A stretch of 64,000 bases of DNA, from positions 186,001-250,000 of the forward strand of contig JAOTOM010004571.1 in the NCBI GenBank assembly GCA_034440615.1, in the 5' to 3' direction. Shown here piece after piece: positions 23,905 to 35,218 of the stretch. A model generated the notes under the pieces. It made no database searches and had not been told where the DNA came from. It saw only the letters and a program-made list of their open reading frames with translations. The stretch's first letter is position 1. Each line of letters opens with the position of its first letter. Origin of the DNA: Ashinkailepas kermadecensis. Lineage: Eukaryota > Arthropoda > Thecostraca > Neolepadidae. A program made the position numbers and the translations under genes.

Positions 23905-24692
23905 CGCGAGCGCAGTGACCGCAGCTGGGGCCGGAGTCGACGCACGTTAAGGTCGGGCTGGTGACAAAGCAGCCGGAGATGCTCGTTGTTCAGTCGCGCA
24001 CAGGTGCCAAGCTAAGGTCGGATCGGTAGAGGCTCACACGGCGGCACCAGTAAGCGGTATTGGATGGGTCATGTCAGGCCATACTAAGTCAAGTCAGGTC
24101 AGGCCAGGTCCGGCTGCGCCAAAGGCAAAACACTTTGCATATGGATGAAAAGTAGCACCCAGGGAGGAATAGCTTTCCACTTTCATATCCAATGTCCCAA
24201 TAATATCCCACTTCTACCTTGCGATGCTAAAATGCCAACAATACAATCCAACGGACTAGAATACTAAACCGGAATGTAAGAACTGTCGCTTATTAAGTTC
24301 AGAACATACCTAATTATGCATAATACCGCCACACAACGGTCTGAAATATATAACTACGTTCCGGCTTTGTATTTTCAAGAGTCTTCCCTTTTACACTATC
24401 TCTCCCTCTCTCCTGATTAAAAAAAAGAATCACATCTTGGCTAAGAATATAATCGACAGCCAGGATCGAGCTATGCCAGGTCCAATCAAGCCAGCGTCGT
24501 GCGTGGAAAAATATTGGGGGACGGCTTCAGCAACGCAATGAAATAATGCAATAAATTATACACTTCGAAAAAACCTCAGCCGTCCACGGACGAAGGACGC
24601 CAATGCCAGTGTGTCGGGACTTCACAAAACACTCACGAGTGCTGCCTGATGCGACCCGAACACAGTCGGCTCATCCGGTTGTTGCCGGTGCC

Positions 24693-24965
24693 AACAAGGG
24701 CTGGACAAATAGGCTGATCCCGGACTTTTGCCATCCAGAACATTAATATCTTCAGATAATCATCTTTTTTCCCTGCTGGAAGGTTAAATGGTGCTGTTTG
24801 TCAATTATTGCAAACGTACGTTTTGTTGATAAAACGCCCAAGACAAAGTACGCAAATGAATAAGTTATGCCACAGATAGAAATACAAATATCGTTTTCGA
24901 ATTGGGTGATTAAACATTTTCCTCTCCACATCCAGGATCCCAAAATATAAATCCAACCTCGACGC
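24693..24965. mobile_element. MITE-like element, same family, degraded
   Basis: Contains ttttgccatccagaacatt, aaggttaaatggtgctgttt and cctctccacatccaggat in the same order and spacing as at 39.3 kb. The termini (aagggctggacaaatagg ... aatccaacctcg) are eroded. Further partial matches lie near 25.63 kb and 45.69 kb. Confidence 0.5.
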
Positions 24966-25931
24966 CAAGACATTACGGATTATCCATACAGCTCAGTGTG
25001 GTGCACCAGCCGGACCTCGAGCCGCGCACGCAGCACATCCGGCCAGAGCCGATGCCAAGCCATTACGGATTACCCACAATGTTGAGTCGTGCACGAGCCG
25101 GATCACGAGCCGCGCACTCGGCGATTCCTGGAGGAACTCCACACACCAAGTGCGCATCTTGGAACCAATAAGCCTGTTCCCATCAGCTTGAGTCGAGTAT
25201 TTCCAACGAAGGTATTAGTCGTTTCGCCATTTGCGTCCCAGTCCCGTTATACAGACGCCCTCTCGGCTCTGGGAAGGTGTGCTGTGGGACGTCACTCGTC
25301 TCCAGGAAGGTGCGCAGTGCGATGTCAGAAACCCCAGGGTGCGTCTGTTTGAGGGAAGTACAAGCAGGGTGTAGACAATAATATCGTTCTAGATTATTGT
25401 CATCTAGTTCATTTACTACACCATTCCTTCCTTCCTACATCTGCATTATTCCTTCCATAAAATAATTCCTTCTTCTAGTCATCAAAACAAAAAAAATGAA
25501 TGGGACAATTTGACGGTGAATGCAAAAGTATTGCTCTTTGAAAAATCCTCGAGCTCAATAAAAAGTACGAAAAGGGTGCTTTGATGTTAGAAATAGAAAG
25601 CAAATTAGCCGCTCCAAATTGGAAGGACCAATAATTTCCTCTCCAAATGCAGGATATAAAAATACAATCCAACACTGAATACGCTACATCGCTTCTCCAA
25701 GAGGCACGGCTCAAGACTCCACCGATCCAAGAGTGGTTGGCTTTCCGGCAGCACCCTCTGCGACTGGGCATGGTGCGGCGCTCAGACAGCCGATCGGGTG
25801 GCCTCGATCACATTCACGCCGTGAAGGGAATATTCACGACACCGAGTGCAGCTGACAATGGCCAGCATGGCGTGGCACTCAAGAGCATGCCGCGTCCGCT
25901 GAGCGGAGAGTCACATGGCAACGATCAGTTG

Positions 25932-26212
25932 AGAACTGGTATTGTAGGGTACTAATATTGTAGAGTACTGGTATTATAAAGTACTGGTATTGTAGAGCAC
26001 TAGCATTGTAAGGTACTGGTACTGTAGAGTATTGGTATTGTAGAGTACTAGCATTGTAAGGTACTGGTACTGTAGAGTATTGGTATTGTAAAGTACTGCA
26101 TTGCGGAATACTGGTATTGCAAGGTACTGACATAGTACAGCACTGTTATTGTAAGGTACTGTAGAGTACTAGTTTTGTAAGGTACTGATACTGTAAAGTA
26201 TTGGTATAGAGT
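25932..26212. repeat. ~17-bp AT-rich tandem repeat, left of the inverted duplication
   Basis: tactggtattgtagag variants, ~16 copies, ending just before the left arm at ~26.24 kb. Confidence 0.85.
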
Positions 26213-26234
26213 ATCTCTAGATTAGGGTGTCCCT

Positions 26235-27275
26235 TTTTTATTTTCGTTTCAGATCTTCGAGCACCTCTCTGATGTCGATACACTTGTGTTGCAGATATGC
26301 ACCGCTTTTGGTGTCCACCACCCTCGTAGTTTTTCCACAACACTCGGCTGTAAGCGGCTACTCGATCGGTAGTTCATAAGCTGGCTCATAGGTGATAACA
26401 TCGTCGCGCCACAGTGGACGGAGCATTCGGCAAGCTCGGCCGCATGGGCACCGAGCTTTTGGCTCGGTGGTCAGATGCTGATGCATGTATACATTTTGAG
26501 ATTGAGGATAAGTAGATTCGCTGCCGATTATTAAATATTTGCTGTTGCCCGATGTTGTAAGTGAAACAATCGAAATTCTGACCGTTAACTGACAACTTAT
26601 TGCAATCCAACCATTAATATATCTGCTAATCTCCTCTCATCCAATCTACCTTCTTCGTCCCTCATTCCCGTTCTTCCTCCTCTCATATCGACGTATCGAG
26701 CATGGACGTTACGTTAGTTGGTTATTTGTGTATAAAGGGCGCGTCGACTGCAATGGTCGTATAGGGCCGCATGGGCGCCACGAAAATTACACATTGTCAC
26801 ATATGGATTACATATATATTACACTTTACGGAAATTACGGAGATTACACATACTTACTACAAATTCGAGATAACAGACACATCAACTTCATCACATTTTA
26901 TGCCCATGCCCACCTTCCGTCGCTTGTCTTGGTGTATGCTTCATCGCTGCCAGCTCGTTGATGGCGTGGCTGTCTTGCCGCTGGGCTCCATAAACCTGCC
27001 ACGCCGACTCCGTTGTCAAGATTCACTGCTCTATCTGTTGAGTGGCTGTTGTAGAGCACGCCCTTACGGAGCGGCGTCGCCCGATACGTTTGCAACTGCT
27101 CCAGCGTCAGTGCCTGGGTGTACGGCGGCTTCAGCGTCGCGTTCTCCACGTCAGCCAGCTGCGTGTAGCTGCTGGTCGAAAAACTCAGATCTGGGTCTCT
27201 GAAGTGCGGAAGATCTTGAGACGGCCATCAGTGGACTGCTGCACGACTCGGATCTTCTGGACAAACTCCACCGCC
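26235..27275. repeat. Left arm of a ~3-kb inverted duplication (single-copy version of the 30-bp segment)
   Basis: Matches the reverse complement of about 27590-29275 through several landmarks: gtggacaccaaaagcgg, tatgagccagcttatga, atcgaaattctgacc and the GLWxPAARQPRHQxAG-encoding stretch. On the minus strand one frame reads DVENATLKPPYTQALTLEQLQ then YRATPLRKGVLYNSHST and GVGVAGLW. The 30-bp PPYTQAxTLE segment occurs once here. Function is not recognised; both copies may be decayed parts of an unknown element. A tail fragment (26714-26780) interrupts this arm. Confidence 0.7.
26714..26780 (-). mobile_element. ~67-bp retroposed tail fragment inside the left arm of the 26-29 kb inverted repeat
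   Basis: The insert starts ttagttggttatttgtgta and contains aagggcgcgtcgactgcaat. The matching place in the opposite arm (about 28745) runs straight from cgttac-like into gtgcac-like sequence with no insert. A decayed TSD (ggacgttacg / gggcgccacg) is possible. Confidence 0.6.
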
Positions 27276-27536
27276 TTCCGGCGAACTTCCGCGTCAGTGT
27301 CGTCAACACAGCTAGAAGGACGTGGGCTCTTGATCACCCATGAAGCCGCTATGACCCAAACTAGCGCAAAGCAGAGCGATATCCTCCGGCCGGCAGCAGC
27401 GCCCCGGACGCCGCATCTCGCTGAACAAATGCAGTGTCCCGAGAACTGCAGCTGACCTGGGCTTGATGTCGATGACGGTGGAAACATAGATACCGCAGAC
27501 ACATGTAGCAATGCCGCGTACGCTAGCAGCAAGGCG

Positions 27537-27568
27537 TGGTCGAGGCGCCCTAAAACTCAAATAACTAA
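27537..27568 (+). mobile_element. 32-bp retroposed tail fragment with perfect 14-bp TSD
   Basis: The insert is GGCGCCCTAAAACTCAAATA plus flanks, the same 3' tail as the 9.3-kb element. It is bracketed by ctagcagcaaggcg at 27523-27536 and 27569-27582. Such extreme 5' truncation with an intact TSD fits target-primed reverse transcription that stopped almost at once. Confidence 0.75.
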
Positions 27569-27589
27569 CTAGCAGCAAGGCGATGAAGA

Positions 27590-29275
27590 TTACCCAGAAG
27601 GTCCGAGGCGTGCAGCATCCCACTGATGATCGTCTTAAGGTGCGGCACTTCAGAATTCCAGATCTGAATTTTTTGGCCGGCAACTACATGCAGCTGATTG
27701 ACGTGGAGAACGCGATGCTGGAGCCGTCGCACACCCAGGCACCGACACTGGAGCCGCCGTACACCCAGGCACCGACACTGGAGCCGCCGTACACCCAGAC
27801 ACCGACACTGGAGCCGCCGTACACCCAGGCACCGACACTGGAGCCGCCGTACACCCAGACACCGACACTGGGGCAGCCGTACACCCAGACACCGACACTG
27901 GAGCCGCCGTACACCCAGGCACCGACACTGGAGCCGCCGTACACCCAGACACCGACACTGGGGCAGCCGTACACCCAGACACCGACACTGGAGCCGCCGT
28001 ACACCCAGGCACCGACACTGGGGCCGCCGTACACCCAGGCACCGACACTGGAGCCGCCGTACACCCAGGCACCGACACTGGGGCAGCCGTACACCCAGAC
28101 ACCGACACTGGAGCCGCCGTACACCCAGACACCGACACTGGAGCCGCCGTACACCCAGACACCGACACTGGAGCCGCCGTACACCCAGGCACCGACACTG
28201 GAGCCGCCCTACACCCAGGCACCGACACTGGGGCAGCTGCAAGCGTATCGGGCGACGCCGCTCGGCACGGGCGTGCTCTGCCACAGCCGTCAACAGAGAA
28301 ACGACAGTGATGTCAACAACGGAGTCGGCGGGGCAGGTTTGTGGCGCCCGGCGGCAAGACAGCCACGACATCAACAAGCTGGCGGCGAGGAGCCGTAACC
28401 CAGGACAAGCAATGGTAGGTGTGAACGTAAACCGTGATGCAGCTCAAGATGTGCCATGTGATTTCAGGGGTGGATATAGGGGGCACTGGGGGCATGTGCA
28501 CCCACAAAGGTGGCGTCCCTCTGGCCATGAAGGCACCCATTCAAGAAGGCTCTAGCGAACCCCACCCCCTAGCCGTTCAATGAACTTTTCTTCGGCTACC
28601 CTCCTAAGAAATGTGTCCAGCCCCATGAACATTCCTGGATCCGTCCCTGCGTGATCTTGAATCCGTAGTAATGATGTGTAATCTTCACAATCTTCGCAAT
28701 GTGTAATCTATGTGTCATCCATATGCTACAATGTGCACTCTTCGTAACGCCGGTACTCGATACGTTGATATGAGGAGGATGGGGAGGGTGAGAGAAGGAA
28801 GGACACGGGGAGAATGTGAGAGTGGATGGGAGGGAGACAGGGTGAGCGGAGAATAGCAGAGATACTAATGGTTGGATTGCACTAAGTTGTACATTAAAGG
28901 TCAAAATTTCGATTGTTATACTCACAACATCGAGTAACAGAAAATACGTACATAATGATAGATAACTATTACTTTCTGCTGCTTTCTTTCTACGCTTCTC
29001 ACAAGTCATCACTCCTGACAGCGGATCCACTCATCCCCCATCTCAAAATATCTACCTGCATCAGTATCTGACCTCCGTGCCTACATAAATTCGGTCGATC
29101 ATCGCCGAATGTCTGTCTACTGCGGCGCGATGGTGCTGCCATCTATGAGCCAGCTTATGAGCTACCGATCAAGTAGCTGCGAAATGCCGAGTATTGTGGA
29201 AAAACGACGATGGTGATGGACACCAAAAGCGGTACATATCCGCAACACCAATGTACCGACATATCAGATATATGT
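27590..29275. repeat. Right arm of the ~3-kb inverted duplication (with amplified 30-bp segment)
   Basis: Plus-strand counterpart of 26235-27275. The frame 27583-28398 reads PTDDRLKVRHF, YMQLIDVENAMLEP, then the 10-residue repeats, LGQLQAYRATPLGTGVLC and GVGGAGLWRPAARQPRHQ. Frame is kept through the repeat because its period is 30 bp. No protein family is recognised, so I do not call it a gene. Confidence 0.7.
27716..28230. repeat. 30-bp minisatellite (PPYTQAPTLE in one frame), ~17 copies
   Basis: The unit is gagccgccgtacacccaggc plus accgacactg. Variants change gagccg to gggcag and ggc to gac, giving only a few residue differences (E/G, P/Q, A/T). It is derived from the single segment preserved in the opposite arm near 27.12 kb. 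Confidence 0.9.
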
Positions 29276-29299
29276 TTAGGAACGAACGCCACCCTCGAT

Positions 29300-31370
29300 G
29301 GAAGTGATAGTGCGAAAAGTGAAACATTTCGCGAACGTTGGTGACTTTACATGCAAGAAACATCGAATGATGGCCGGAAATAGAAGAACTAAAACGGAAA
29401 CGCAAAATGGGTTCACCCTACTGTAGATGAGGAACATTTGGTTATGATGCGAGTTGTTGGGGTGCTCGGGCCACGGGCTCGCCAAATTATCTCAGCACTG
29501 CTGACGGAGAAGCCGCGAAGCCGCCGGCTGGCGTACAAATAGTTACTCTTGTCATCATTGCTATTATTATTATTGCTGCAGCAATTCGCATCCCTCAGCG
29601 ATAATATTAATTTCAGGTTACTTATTACCGTGAGTATTGCTGGTAACTACCACCTCGGGCTGTCCGATGGTTGTTCTGCGCGCGTCCAGTACATTACCTA
29701 TCCAAATGGGAGGCATCGGATCAGACGTTTCCTCACTCACCTGCAACAGAGGAGGCCAGCGTCAATACCGGTGCATCGAAACGAAAATCTGCGTCCAAAT
29801 GCACTAAGAGTCTAACTCGTCAACGACCAGGGCACCAGCACAGCATCCAACGGTCAGCCAACATCCACTTCAATTTATGCGAAGCTGTGCAACACAGACA
29901 GCTGGTATATGACCACGACTGGGCGTGAGGGGCCGATCGTAAGGTCGCGGGGTCGCGCGCATGCGGGAACACAACACTCCTGTTTAACTGCACCATAGGC
30001 TCTCGTCACCAGCACTTCCGAAACCAGCGCCGGACCGCAGCTCCCATCAGCCCCGGGGTTGTGGCACCTTGGTGAGGCGGGCAAGTTGAGCCAGCGCCGG
30101 ACCACCGTTCACATCAGCCCCGGGGTTGTGGCGCATTGGTAAGGCGGGAAAGTTGAGCCAGCGCCGGACCACCGTTCACATCAGCCCCGGGGTTGTGGCA
30201 CCTTGGTGAGGCGGGAAAGTTGAGCCAGCGCCGGACCACCGTTCACATCAGCCCCGGGGTTGTGGCACCTTGGTGAGGCGGGAAAGTTGAGCCAGCGCCG
30301 GACCACCGCTCGCAGCATCCCCGGGGAGTGTGGCGCCTTGATGAGGCGGCCAAGCTGGGAGTCAAAGCCAACACGAAATGAGACGACGGACGAACAAAGC
30401 CATCATCCTGAAGCAATTTCGGGCTCTTCCCCGCTCCTGTCGTTCAGAAACGCGTGGCCGATGAAAGCATCGGATTCACCAGGGACGGTAGATTGAGATA
30501 GAACAAAGCCATGTCATTAACGTGCGAACACGAACCAAGTGTTTACACGACGGACGGAGTGTAGCGGACAGGTCCCCGCCCCGGCGAAAGGTCGCGATGG
30601 ACAGGGTGGGGCATACGAGCTTCCAGAGCACATTCTTTCCATGCAACACCCATAGGCGTATTTCCAATAAGGAAAATATATCCAGACAGTGCATATGGTG
30701 GCCGAACCAAATCACCAGTGACAATCAAGTTTCATTAATATTCTTGGACTGGTAACACACTACAGACGATACACAAAAACTCCCGTCGTGATGAACGATC
30801 AAGACGATAGAGCCCACGATCGGAACCATCCAAGGTTGAAAGGAAGTGTACCGATTTTGTTTGTTTGTTTCCTATTCCAGCCAGGAGAAGTGCTGTAATT
30901 GGGAGAAGAAATGAACTGTATCCTTGCGTACCATGATTGAAAGTAAAAGTAAATACAACGTTTTGGCCGACATTGACAAGGAGTACTTCGAGCATAGGGA
31001 CGCATCGACTGGATCGGTCACACAGCTGACAAGGAATACTGTATTTCCAAGTTGAAGCTTGAGTCCTGAATACAATCAATAACAACGCAAAATGCACTAT
31101 TCCTTGTCAATATGGGCCAACACGTGTCATCTTATCGTACTTTCAATCCAGAACAGTACTTGTTCAATATCAGCAGGTAACCAATCAAATTATAAATTAA
31201 TACCGATGTCCAAAGATAAGGTGAATAACTTTTCTGGTATTTTAATCCTCGCCGGATCGACCGTCAGATCCACCTTCGCCGGGCCGGGCGGGGGGGGGGG
31301 TTCTTCAAAGACAGTCCTCTAACTTCCAATCCTCGTATGCTATGATGAAATGCAGAACACCGTTGGAAAG
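29300..31370. other. No gene recognised apart from the 67-bp array
   Basis: Short frames without motifs; gggcggggggggggttc G-run near 31.29 kb. Confidence 0.5.
30015..30355. repeat. 67-bp tandem repeat, 5 copies
   Basis: cggggttgtggcaccttggt recurs at 30054, 30121, 30188 and 30255, with a diverged fifth copy at 30322; spacing is exactly 67. Confidence 0.92.
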
Positions 31371-31379
31371 CATTGTCCA

Positions 31380-32380
31380 TGGAGAGTCCGAAACATATCT
31401 TATAATTGCAGTTTGAACTGATGAGGTCACCAAAGGTCATATTAGGTCAATATATATGAATATAGGCTTGGAATTTAACATAATTAGGTCACACGGGTAT
31501 GCAAGGGCACTCATGCGTACCAATTAATGGGTAGGGGAATACAAGATATATCGAACCTGACATAAGTCCCTGGAAATGATGAAAACAGAGAGTTTGTGTT
31601 CTTTCGGCATTGTTTTGCAAGAATTTTGATGAATGCATTTATATCGACCAGAGTGGAAAAGGGTTAGGACAGGATAGGTCAGGTCAGGTCCGGTCAGTAT
31701 GAGACTTGACCACCAACTTTCAAACCATGCATGCTAGAGACACAGGGAAAATTATATTGGCAAGTCAATATGGCCCAATAGTTTATATCACACCTTATTT
31801 ATCCATTTTCGGCCATGCTAATGTCGCTAAAGGAAATAATAGGTAAACCCAGTGACATGACGCATACCTTGGAGAATTGCCTCACAAATATGAACATATC
31901 TGCTTCAGGTCCTTCAAACAGAACCATTCAAGCAAAACATTTGTATCTGATTGACATCCGAAAATTATAAGGTCAGGTCCATGTCATACGGTTAGATCAA
32001 GTACGTTCAAGCTTGATATACATGACAAGGGATATGACCCAATGCCATTGACCTCTGACACATAAATTAACCGATAATGCATATTTCATGCACTGTATCA
32101 TTCTTGGCGTGACAAATTGCCTTCACATCGAATTTTCCCAACTGAATACAGTAAAGATATGCGGAAATTGACCTGACCTCAAGTCATTAACCTTGGACTT
32201 GAACATCTCCGAATAGGAGTATGTTCATGTTGATAGGACAGCATGCTCTGAACTTGGTGCTTGTATGTCGGAACTAATCTGAATGGCGGCACTTCGAACA
32301 TTTTGGAACATCACTCCCTTTGACCCGTTCCAGGTCAATGACCTTTGATGAACTGGACCTGAAACGTCTACAAAGTATGC
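31380..32380. repeat. AT-rich tract dense in AGGTCA half-sites
   Basis: About 1 kb with no ORF in which aggtca/tgacct recurs many times, including ataggtcaggtcaggtccgg near 31.68 kb and ttccaggtcaatgacctttg near 32.33 kb. Probably a dispersed repeat relative; a similar style occurs at 49.74-49.82 kb. Confidence 0.5.
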
Positions 32381-32399
32381 AAAACAGATGTGTTATAAG

Positions 32400-34080
32400 C
32401 TACTGAAAATTCGGTGTCTGAGTCTACTTATTCGGCCGCTATCACGGAAAAACCTGAGGGGGGCCCTCGAGAGCCCCCTAGCCCCAGGCACCGAGAGTGT
32501 TAATGTACTTAACGCTAGCTTCGAGCAGCGCGCCCTTCTGTCACCACCACCAGTTCTCCAGTCGAGACAAACACTGCGCAGATGTTGCGCAAGCTTTAAT
32601 CAACTCCTCGATTACCTCATCGCTTGCCAACGGACCTGTTCGTCGTACCCCCGAATGGCGCAAGAGCAATCCGACAGCAACGTCTCCAAGCAAACGAGGT
32701 GAACGAAGTCACAAGATGAAGAGGAACCACCACACGCGAGACTGACATCAGGTGAAGGCATCAGGCTGGTCTGCACACGCTTCCTCTTTGTCTGGGCGAA
32801 GGGGCCGTACTGTGTGGTTAACAACCACCGACCTGGGATAATTTGTTTTGCACCGAAACACGTGCACTTGACAACACTGCGGAGCAGCTTCACCGATATC
32901 AGCACCAATATCTGTCATGACACGGCATCTGTCATCTGTCATCATATCATGTGATCTGTCATCAGTTGTCACGTAGACCACGTCCCACACCCAGGCCCGG
33001 CGCCTGTCCGACGGCCTCGACAGGTTCGCTCAGTCGGACCCCTCCCCCTCCCTTAGTACCGGCACAGCACGGGCTGTAGTCGGCACGGCGGCCGGCCGGC
33101 GCCGGCGGCGACTTCCAACTAAGCGCGCTAAGTGGGCCGATCGATAGATCGCTCCGTGCTGGTGCGGCGGCCCGCGTGGCAACGCGCGAGCTGACGTATC
33201 GGCCGACGTGGGCGGGAAGGGAAGCCGGCGCACCAGCGTCGCCGCGGGCCTGGTGCAATGGCTTCAGGTGGCACGGCTGCAATGTCTCCGATGCAATGTC
33301 TCAGGTGGCACGACTATGGCAGGTGGACTGCTGTGGTCACCAGTCTCATCACGACACATCGCACAGTGCGGCACCCCGCTGATAACGACTTACTCTCCAC
33401 GTCGGCATGTGCCATTTCATCGTGACGCTCCCGCCAACACCGGTGCCGGAGAGTGAATAGCCGCCACGCTTCAATGTGGATATGTTTGGTTGGCTGGTTA
33501 TGTTTGTTTCCGGGCGCGTCGACCAGGTTTGATCATTTAGCGACCATTGTGTAGATATGAGTGATGAACTGAAAGTGCATCTTAATGCTCACCTTATTAT
33601 CTGTAATTATAATATCCACCTGGTAGTGTTTTGAAACGTGTTCCCGAGACTGTCACATGGGATTGCCCGGTGGGAGGAGAGAAAAAGAGGTATAGTTGCT
33701 GAATTGCAAACTATACAAACCGGGCTACATTTTCAGATGATGTGAACGACTAAATAGATGGGTCTACAAATTCCTAGCCGCCCCACTTCTTCAGTATGTT
33801 CAAAGAAACGAGATCCAAGCAACTGAGTGTAAGGAAAAATGTGTGGTCGTGCGGTGTGGTTCTTCCTTATCCATGTGCGAAAATTGTATAAACGCGCACT
33901 GGTTTTATGTGACTATCACGTTAAATATGTGTGCGAGCGCAGGCAAAGCACGATAGCTTTCATTGACAATGATACAACAAATAAACTGGACGCGAACTCT
34001 CAATGTAGGTGCAGAACCGAGTACGAGGGACCTGAGGACCGAGTGCGAAGGACCTGCGAAGGAACGGTTAACTTAAAGGA
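32400..34080. other. No gene recognised; CpG-rich block at 33.0-33.45 kb
   Basis: The GC-rich block has no convincing exon; a tail-fragment insertion lies at 33.49 kb. Confidence 0.45.
33485..33547 (-). mobile_element. ~63-bp retroposed tail fragment, diverged
   Basis: The segment contains ttggttggctggttatg and gggcgcgtcgacc, flanked by tgtggatatg (33475-33484) and tgtgtagatatg (33548-33559). Divergence makes the boundaries less secure than in the other fragments. Confidence 0.45.
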
Positions 34081-34165
34081 AAAACTGTTGGAGTTTTCCA
34101 CGCACGCACGCATGTACGCACGCGCGCGCGCATGCACGCACGCACTCATGCATGCATGCGCAGAC
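34080..34165. repeat. ACGC/GCAT-rich alternating tract
   Basis: acgcacgcacgcatgtacgc and gcgcgcgcatgcacgc: alternating purine-pyrimidine, a Z-DNA candidate. Confidence 0.8.
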
Positions 34166-34479
34166 ACCGAGTCGCTTCTGCCTGCTCTTCAGAACAATCA
34201 ACTAAAGGGCCCGAAAAGCTTCCCTCCGATTTGAGTCATAAACTGACACGCAAGGGCATCGACCAAACAGTACACCCTCCTCCGCCCCCCCCACACACAC
34301 ATCCTTCTTGTCGACGTTATTAGCCCGCGGATTGTAAACGCAACCGACCAGTTCAACTGAAGAAGAGTCAACATACGACGAGGGGCACAGCACAACGGAG
34401 CAGTGGCAGCAGCAGACCGGACAGGAGGGGGGACATCGATGACACGAATGGGCGGATAGAACAATCGCAAGTGTTGTGG

Positions 34480-34600
34480 ATGGAACGCCAACTTTCGTAG
34501 CGGCAGCACTAACTTCTCTGGTCACATTCCACTCGAGGCGACACGACACAGCACAAGTACAGCGTGGCAAAAGGTCCACAGCGGAACCAGGAAAAGCCGC
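34480..34600 (-). pseudogene. Possible CENP-B/pogo-like helix-turn-helix fragment
   Basis: One minus-strand frame contains LEWNVTREVSAAATKVGVPS followed by TTLAIVLS. This resembles the N-terminal HTH of pogo/Tigger transposases and CENP-B (xxAAxxxxVPxSTL). Nothing downstream resembles a DDE domain, and the rest of the frame is Cys-rich and unlike the family. Chance resemblance is quite possible. Confidence 0.25.
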
Positions 34601-35218
34601 ATGACAATGGTTCTTCTGAACCCAGAAAATCTGCTCCAGAAATAAGAAGTAAACTACCAACATGACGAACTAGTCACACGACACGAACGACTCACTCATG
34701 TCGCACTGCACTGCCGACGAGAGTACAACCTGCATGCTCGGATGCAATGAAACGAGGAGGAACTCTTATACGACCGCCAATTAATCACGGGGAGGGGCTC
34801 ACTCATAAAGTGCTATGTTAAAAGTCGTGGAGAGGCTCGAGCACCTACAAATGGACAGCGAATTCCGCCTATGGATAATGAACACGTACGACAAGAACTC
34901 CGACGATGATGATTCGCGCTTAGGGGCGAATTCTGTGGTCGTTTTGCGCAAAAACATGTGTTGTCGAAATGTCGTGTCGTAACGACCAGATAAAGCTCGA
35001 TGTGCAACATCAAATAGTGAGCAATATGATAAAGCGTGCAACTGTAGGCTTTCATACAGGAATTATCCTCATCGCTTGCAATCCTAGGGGAAGCTTAAAG
35101 GCTAAGGGCTCTTCTAAGGGCTATGTGTTTGGCGACTGTATATGGAATTGAAATGCACGTAAGACCAAAAAAATTGCAGAATCTGCATCATGTTACAGCA
35201 GGACTTCATTCCAGTCAG

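Larger units (their letters stand above)
22570..25930. other. Mostly unique sequence; MITE copy and 59-bp array only
   Basis: 23.35-24.0 kb is CpG-rich with CREs; 24.0-24.12 kb has aagtcaagtcaggtcaggcc half-site clusters. No coding exon recognised. Confidence 0.5.
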
